Assembly (NCBI GenBank): GCA_964409685.1
Contig: CAYPEJ010000001.1
Coordinates: 186,001 to 250,000 of the forward strand
Reading direction: 5' to 3'
Length of the DNA stretch: 64,000 nt
From: Clostridium_AI sp964409685
GTDB lineage: Bacteria > Bacillota > Clostridia > Lachnospirales > Lachnospiraceae
The position numbers were made by a program, and so were the translations under genes. This document shows positions 60,782 to 64,000 of the stretch, in pieces. The notes under the pieces are model-generated. The model did no database searches. It had not been told where the DNA came from and was given only the letters and a program-made list of their open reading frames with translations. Within the stretch, counting starts at the first letter, position 1. The number at the start of each line of letters is the position of its first letter.

Positions 60782-61770
60782 TGATACAGGTAGAGGAATT
60801 GACGAAAACTTATGAAACTTACAAAAAGGGTAGTGGTTTTCGGGAAAATATAAAAAGTTTTTTTCATCGAGAAAAGATTATAGTAAAAGCAGTAGATCAT
60901 GTTTCATTTCGAATAAATGAGGGCGATATCTGTGGAATTCTTGGACCAAATGGTGCAGGAAAATCTACGACGATAAAGATGCTTTGTGGAACGTTGTATG
61001 CTTCGTCAGGTACAGTAAATGTTATGGGATACACACCAACGAAAAATCGGCAGAAGTATGTACAACAGATTGGCGCAGTATTTGGTCAGAAATCACAGCT
61101 TATATGGGATATCCCACCGATAGATAGTTTTCGTATGAATAAGGCAATCTATGGCGTGACAGAAGTGGATTATAAGAAGAGACTTACGGTATTAGCTGAA
61201 AGTTTTGGAGTAACAGAGGTTATGTACAAGCCAACGAGAGTACTGTCTTTAGGAGAACGTATGAAATGTGAATTTATCATGGCGATGCTCCACAATCCGA
61301 AAGTGGTATTTTTAGATGAGCCTACCATTGGTTTAGATGTTATCGCTAAGAAAACAATTCGTGAGTTTGTGGCAGAGCGAAATCGGGAAGGGGTTACATT
61401 TATATTAACTACTCATGATTTAGAAGATGTAGAACAGCTTGCCAATCGTGCCATTATTATTAATCATGGTCAGAAAGTATTTGATGATACGATAGGTCAG
61501 TTAAGTCATACATTAGGGGCAAAGAAGACCATTGATTTTGAACTGAAAAATCCTATTACGGATAAGAAGTTGCTCACAGATATTCCTGGGGTTGAAGTGA
61601 TTGAGGAGCAGAAAGACCAGTTCCATCTTTCCTTAGAAGTTAATATGGATGAAATCGGAATTCACGAATTATTAGAATTATTATCGAAACGAATTAATTT
61701 TACAGATATCACGATAAAAGAATTAGCTATGGAGAAAATTATTACAGAGATTTATACAAAAAAGAAATAA
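60781..61770 (+). CDS. ABC-2 type exporter ATPase
   Basis: The start is ATG 60781, overlapping the upstream stop by one base; TTG 60778 is an alternative. The 329-residue ATPase has Walker A GPNGAGKST near residue 58, a Q-loop in VFGQKSQ, signature LSLGERMKCE, Walker B VVFLDEPTIGLD and switch TTHDLED. A C-terminal domain follows (FELKNPITDKK, ITIKELAMEKIITEIY), as in the NatA/YhaQ-like subgroup that works with DUF990 permeases. It powers export of an unidentified compound. The gap to the next gene (61771-61930) has a TTGACA at about 61815 but no clear -10. Confidence 0.92.
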   Translation: MIQVEELTKTYETYKKGSGFRENIKSFFHREKIIVKAVDHVSFRINEGDICGILGPNGAGKSTTIKMLCGTLYASSGTVNVMGYTPTKNRQKYVQQIGAVFGQKSQLIWDIPPIDSFRMNKAIYGVTEVDYKKRLTVLAESFGVTEVMYKPTRVLSLGERMKCEFIMAMLHNPKVVFLDEPTIGLDVIAKKTIREFVAERNREGVTFILTTHDLEDVEQLANRAIIINHGQKVFDDTIGQLSHTLGAKKTIDFELKNPITDKKLLTDIPGVEVIEEQKDQFHLSLEVNMDEIGIHELLELLSKRINFTDITIKELAMEKIITEIYTKKK

Positions 61771-61930
61771 AAGGGATAGTATTTTAAGCTAAAAAGTATT
61801 TGAATATAGCTCATTGACAAACCTAATAGAATCAACATGAATTTAAGATAATTTATATTTTTTCGTTTGATTTTCTTTTCTATAATTATCATATAAGAAT
61901 AGTGTATTGTTGGAGAAAGGATGAAAGGAA

Positions 61931-64000
61931 ATGAGAAGAAAAAGGTTAATTCACAGATTAGGTAGTGGTGTGTTAATTCTTTCATTATTGACTTCTTCTG
62001 GAATTATGCCAGTAGGAACTTATAAGGATTACACAATTGTTCAGGCAGCAGAAAATGTGTCTGAAGATACTTTGAAAGTAAGTGATAAAGTAGAAGTAAA
62101 AGTTGGAACTACAACAACCTCTATGAAACTTTATCAAAACGGAGTTTACGAAGCAAAATTAGATTTAGAAGCTGGAGAACATACTATCCAGATTTTAAGA
62201 AATGATAGTACATACTTAGAGGAAAAAACAATAGTATTAGAGGAATCGAAAGCAGTTTATGTTCGTATTCAAAATAATACAATTATAGATTCTGTAAATA
62301 ATGCAACTGAATTTCACACAGCAGCTTTAGTTGGTAACTTCACTGGTTTATCATTTGTAAATGAAGCAAATGAACCATATACAATTGCAAGTTGGGAACC
62401 AGCAGATGCAAATGCGGAATTAACTTATGTTGGCGGTGGTATCTTTACAAGAACATTTACCTTTGAAGCATTAGAGGCAGATTTGACTATTGCAGATACA
62501 GGTTATAAAGTTGCCTTAGACGATGGATGGAGTGTAAGTTTTGGCGATGGCGCAGGCAATATCGCGTTAACAATTCCAGCAGGCTCAACTTCATTAACTG
62601 TATTTGTAGATACCTTAAATCAAAAAGTGTACGATTCCGTAAGAAGTGGTGAAGTAGAAATTACGCAATCAGCAGGAAACGTAACCTTAAAAGCTCTTGA
62701 TATGAACGTATCTTTAATCGGTTCAGCAAGACAAGATGAATCTACAAATTGGGTTCCTGATGCAACAGGATATGAATTTACAAGATTAACAGATACTTTA
62801 TATATCTACCAATCTGTTTTTACAAAAGGTACTTATGAGTATAAAACGATTGTAAACTATACCAATTGGTATGAAAAAACAGCTGGAAATAAAGGCTTTA
62901 CCATTACAGATGATAGTAAAAATGTAATCTTCTTATACGACTCTTCAGATGAATCCTTATACGATTCTATTAATGATGGTAGTACAGTTGCAGTAAAATT
63001 AGGAATGGAAGAAGAAGCTGCTGTATCTAAAGTGCAAGATAATGCAAATGGTACAACAACATTTATCACAACTCTTGCAAATGAACCCGATACAGTGAAA
63101 TTAGTATATGCACCTTTTGCAGATCCAACAAACACAACAACTGTTACATTAACAACAGGAAAAGATGGAAGTGGAAATTGGAATAACACATTTGTATCGG
63201 ATGAAATTTTCTTTGGTGATGATGCATTAGATTACGTGTACTACTATGAAATCAATGGAACACGTACCTTAGATGATTCTGCAACAAGCGTAACAGTAGG
63301 AGGAGTAGAATATTCTCACTACACAAGAGCCAAATTCGAAGGAAGATTAGTAACTGTACCAGGTACTTTTCCAGGACCAAGTTGGGATGCGGCTTCTAAC
63401 GCTATGACTTATGTAGGAAATGGCTTATATTCCTACACATTTAAAAATGTTCCAGCAGCAAACTACGAATTCAAGATTGCAACAGGAACATGGTCTGAAA
63501 ACTATGGTGTAGCAGGTATCAGTGATGGTTCTAACTATGGTATTACTGTGCCAGAAAAACAAGACGTAACTGTTTATTATACTGATTTAGTAACACACTT
63601 AGCAGTAACAAGTGTTAATTATGAATTTTTAGAAGTCGGACTAACAGGAACAGCTGTTGATACACAATTAACAGATCCAGGTCTGACAGGCATTTATAAA
63701 GCGACGGTATTACTTCCAGCAGGAACTTATTCGGATTTAGTATTGTCATTCCATAACAAAACTGTACCAGTAGATGAATTTACAATTACAGAAGAGAAAG
63801 CAGTAACCTTCTATCTTGATCCATCAACAGAGATTTTCTATAATGACTCGAATCAAGTAGAAGTAGATGCTTCAAGCGTAATATATGACTCCAGAGATAC
63901 TGCATATAAGAGTGTATATGGGGCAGTCGAAGAAAATGAAAACGTAACATTTAGCATTGCAACAGGAGCAGATGCAACAAAAGCAATGTTAGTAGTAAAG
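61931..64000 (+). CDS. Secreted pullulanase-like glycoside hydrolase, N-terminal part (3' partial)
   Basis: The frame opens at ATG 61931, with GGAGAAAGG ten bases upstream, and runs off the window after 690 codons. A signal peptide of about 39 residues (RRKRLIHRLGSGVLILSLL ... VQA) is cleaved near AXA/AEN. The visible part is a string of beta-sandwich modules. VPGTFPGPSWDAASN-AMTYVGNGLYSYTF plus NYEFKIATGTWSENYG matches the X25 module found in Firmicute amylopullulanases. At least two weaker repeats precede it (YTIASWEPADANAELTYVGGGIFTRTF, NWVPDATGYEFTRLTDTLY). The catalytic GH13 domain must lie beyond the edge. It should be an extracellular starch- or pullulan-degrading enzyme; the family call rests on the X25 module alone. 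Confidence 0.8.
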   Translation, partial: MRRKRLIHRLGSGVLILSLLTSSGIMPVGTYKDYTIVQAAENVSEDTLKVSDKVEVKVGTTTTSMKLYQNGVYEAKLDLEAGEHTIQILRNDSTYLEEKTIVLEESKAVYVRIQNNTIIDSVNNATEFHTAALVGNFTGLSFVNEANEPYTIASWEPADANAELTYVGGGIFTRTFTFEALEADLTIADTGYKVALDDGWSVSFGDGAGNIALTIPAGSTSLTVFVDTLNQKVYDSVRSGEVEITQSAGNVTLKALDMNVSLIGSARQDESTNWVPDATGYEFTRLTDTLYIYQSVFTKGTYEYKTIVNYTNWYEKTAGNKGFTITDDSKNVIFLYDSSDESLYDSINDGSTVAVKLGMEEEAAVSKVQDNANGTTTFITTLANEPDTVKLVYAPFADPTNTTTVTLTTGKDGSGNWNNTFVSDEIFFGDDALDYVYYYEINGTRTLDDSATSVTVGGVEYSHYTRAKFEGRLVTVPGTFPGPSWDAASNAMTYVGNGLYSYTFKNVPAANYEFKIATGTWSENYGVAGISDGSNYGITVPEKQDVTVYYTDLVTHLAVTSVNYEFLEVGLTGTAVDTQLTDPGLTGIYKATVLLPAGTYSDLVLSFHNKTVPVDEFTITEEKAVTFYLDPSTEIFYNDSNQVEVDASSVIYDSRDTAYKSVYGAVEENENVTFSIATGADATKAMLVVK

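Overview
The window is AT-rich DNA (tta, aaa and gca codons abundant, strong AGGAGG ribosome binding sites) with the gene content of a low-GC anaerobic Firmicute, most likely a Lachnospiraceae-type clostridium. Supporting signs are the GHKL/LytTR Agr-type signalling genes, the clostridial AgrD-like peptide, the Opp operon and the start of a large secreted pullulanase. No phylogenetic marker is present, so the family is an inference. Every supported gene is on the + strand.

Bases 1-28152 are part of a trans-AT type I polyketide synthase (PKS) operon, entered in mid-gene. In order the subunits are ...KS-(ACP-like) | KR-ACP-KS-KR-ACP-KS-DH | ACP-KS-DH-KR-ACP-KS-(ACP-like)-KR-ACP-KS | DH-ACP-ACP-KR-cMT. 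No AT, ER, TE or NRPS domain lies in the window, so malonyl transfer must come in trans and chain release is encoded elsewhere. Subunit breaks fall just after KS or KS-DH, so modules are split between proteins. A CotH-family membrane protein is inserted between two PKS genes, and a four-helix membrane protein closes the run before a strong hairpin. The next gene (28265-29467) fuses a DH-like fold that lacks both catalytic residues to a Cys-rich DUF3795 domain. I consider this the least expected protein here.

Bases 29468-32940 hold a two-gene Septu-like defence pair (ABC-type ATPase plus HNH nuclease), followed by a remnant of an IS66-family transposase. Next come a tocopherol-cyclase-like protein, a metallo-beta-lactamase-fold hydrolase and a complete oligopeptide ABC transporter, oppBCDFA (35417-41286). 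A compact promoter-terminator unit sits ahead of oppB.

Bases 41566-45640 form a possible antibacterial toxin/immunity locus: a Ser/Thr/Lys-repeat protein with a phage-tail-lysozyme-type C-terminus, then two almost identical lipoproteins made by an 874-bp tandem duplication. Bases 46054-51425 are an Agr-like signalling island. It has two paralogous GHKL kinases with complementary active-site lesions, a short AgrD-like peptide gene, a LytTR response regulator, a structured untranslated region with alternative hairpins, a LytTR protein with a dead receiver, and a double-HTH protein. No agrB is present.

The remainder is ordinary chromosomal content: AraC regulator, nitroreductase-like protein, tRNA-Gly(GCC), small membrane protein, SseB-like protein, LysR regulator, lipoprotein, beta-lactamase-fold serine hydrolase, a three-gene ABC-2 exporter, and the 5' part of a secreted pullulanase-like enzyme that runs off the end.
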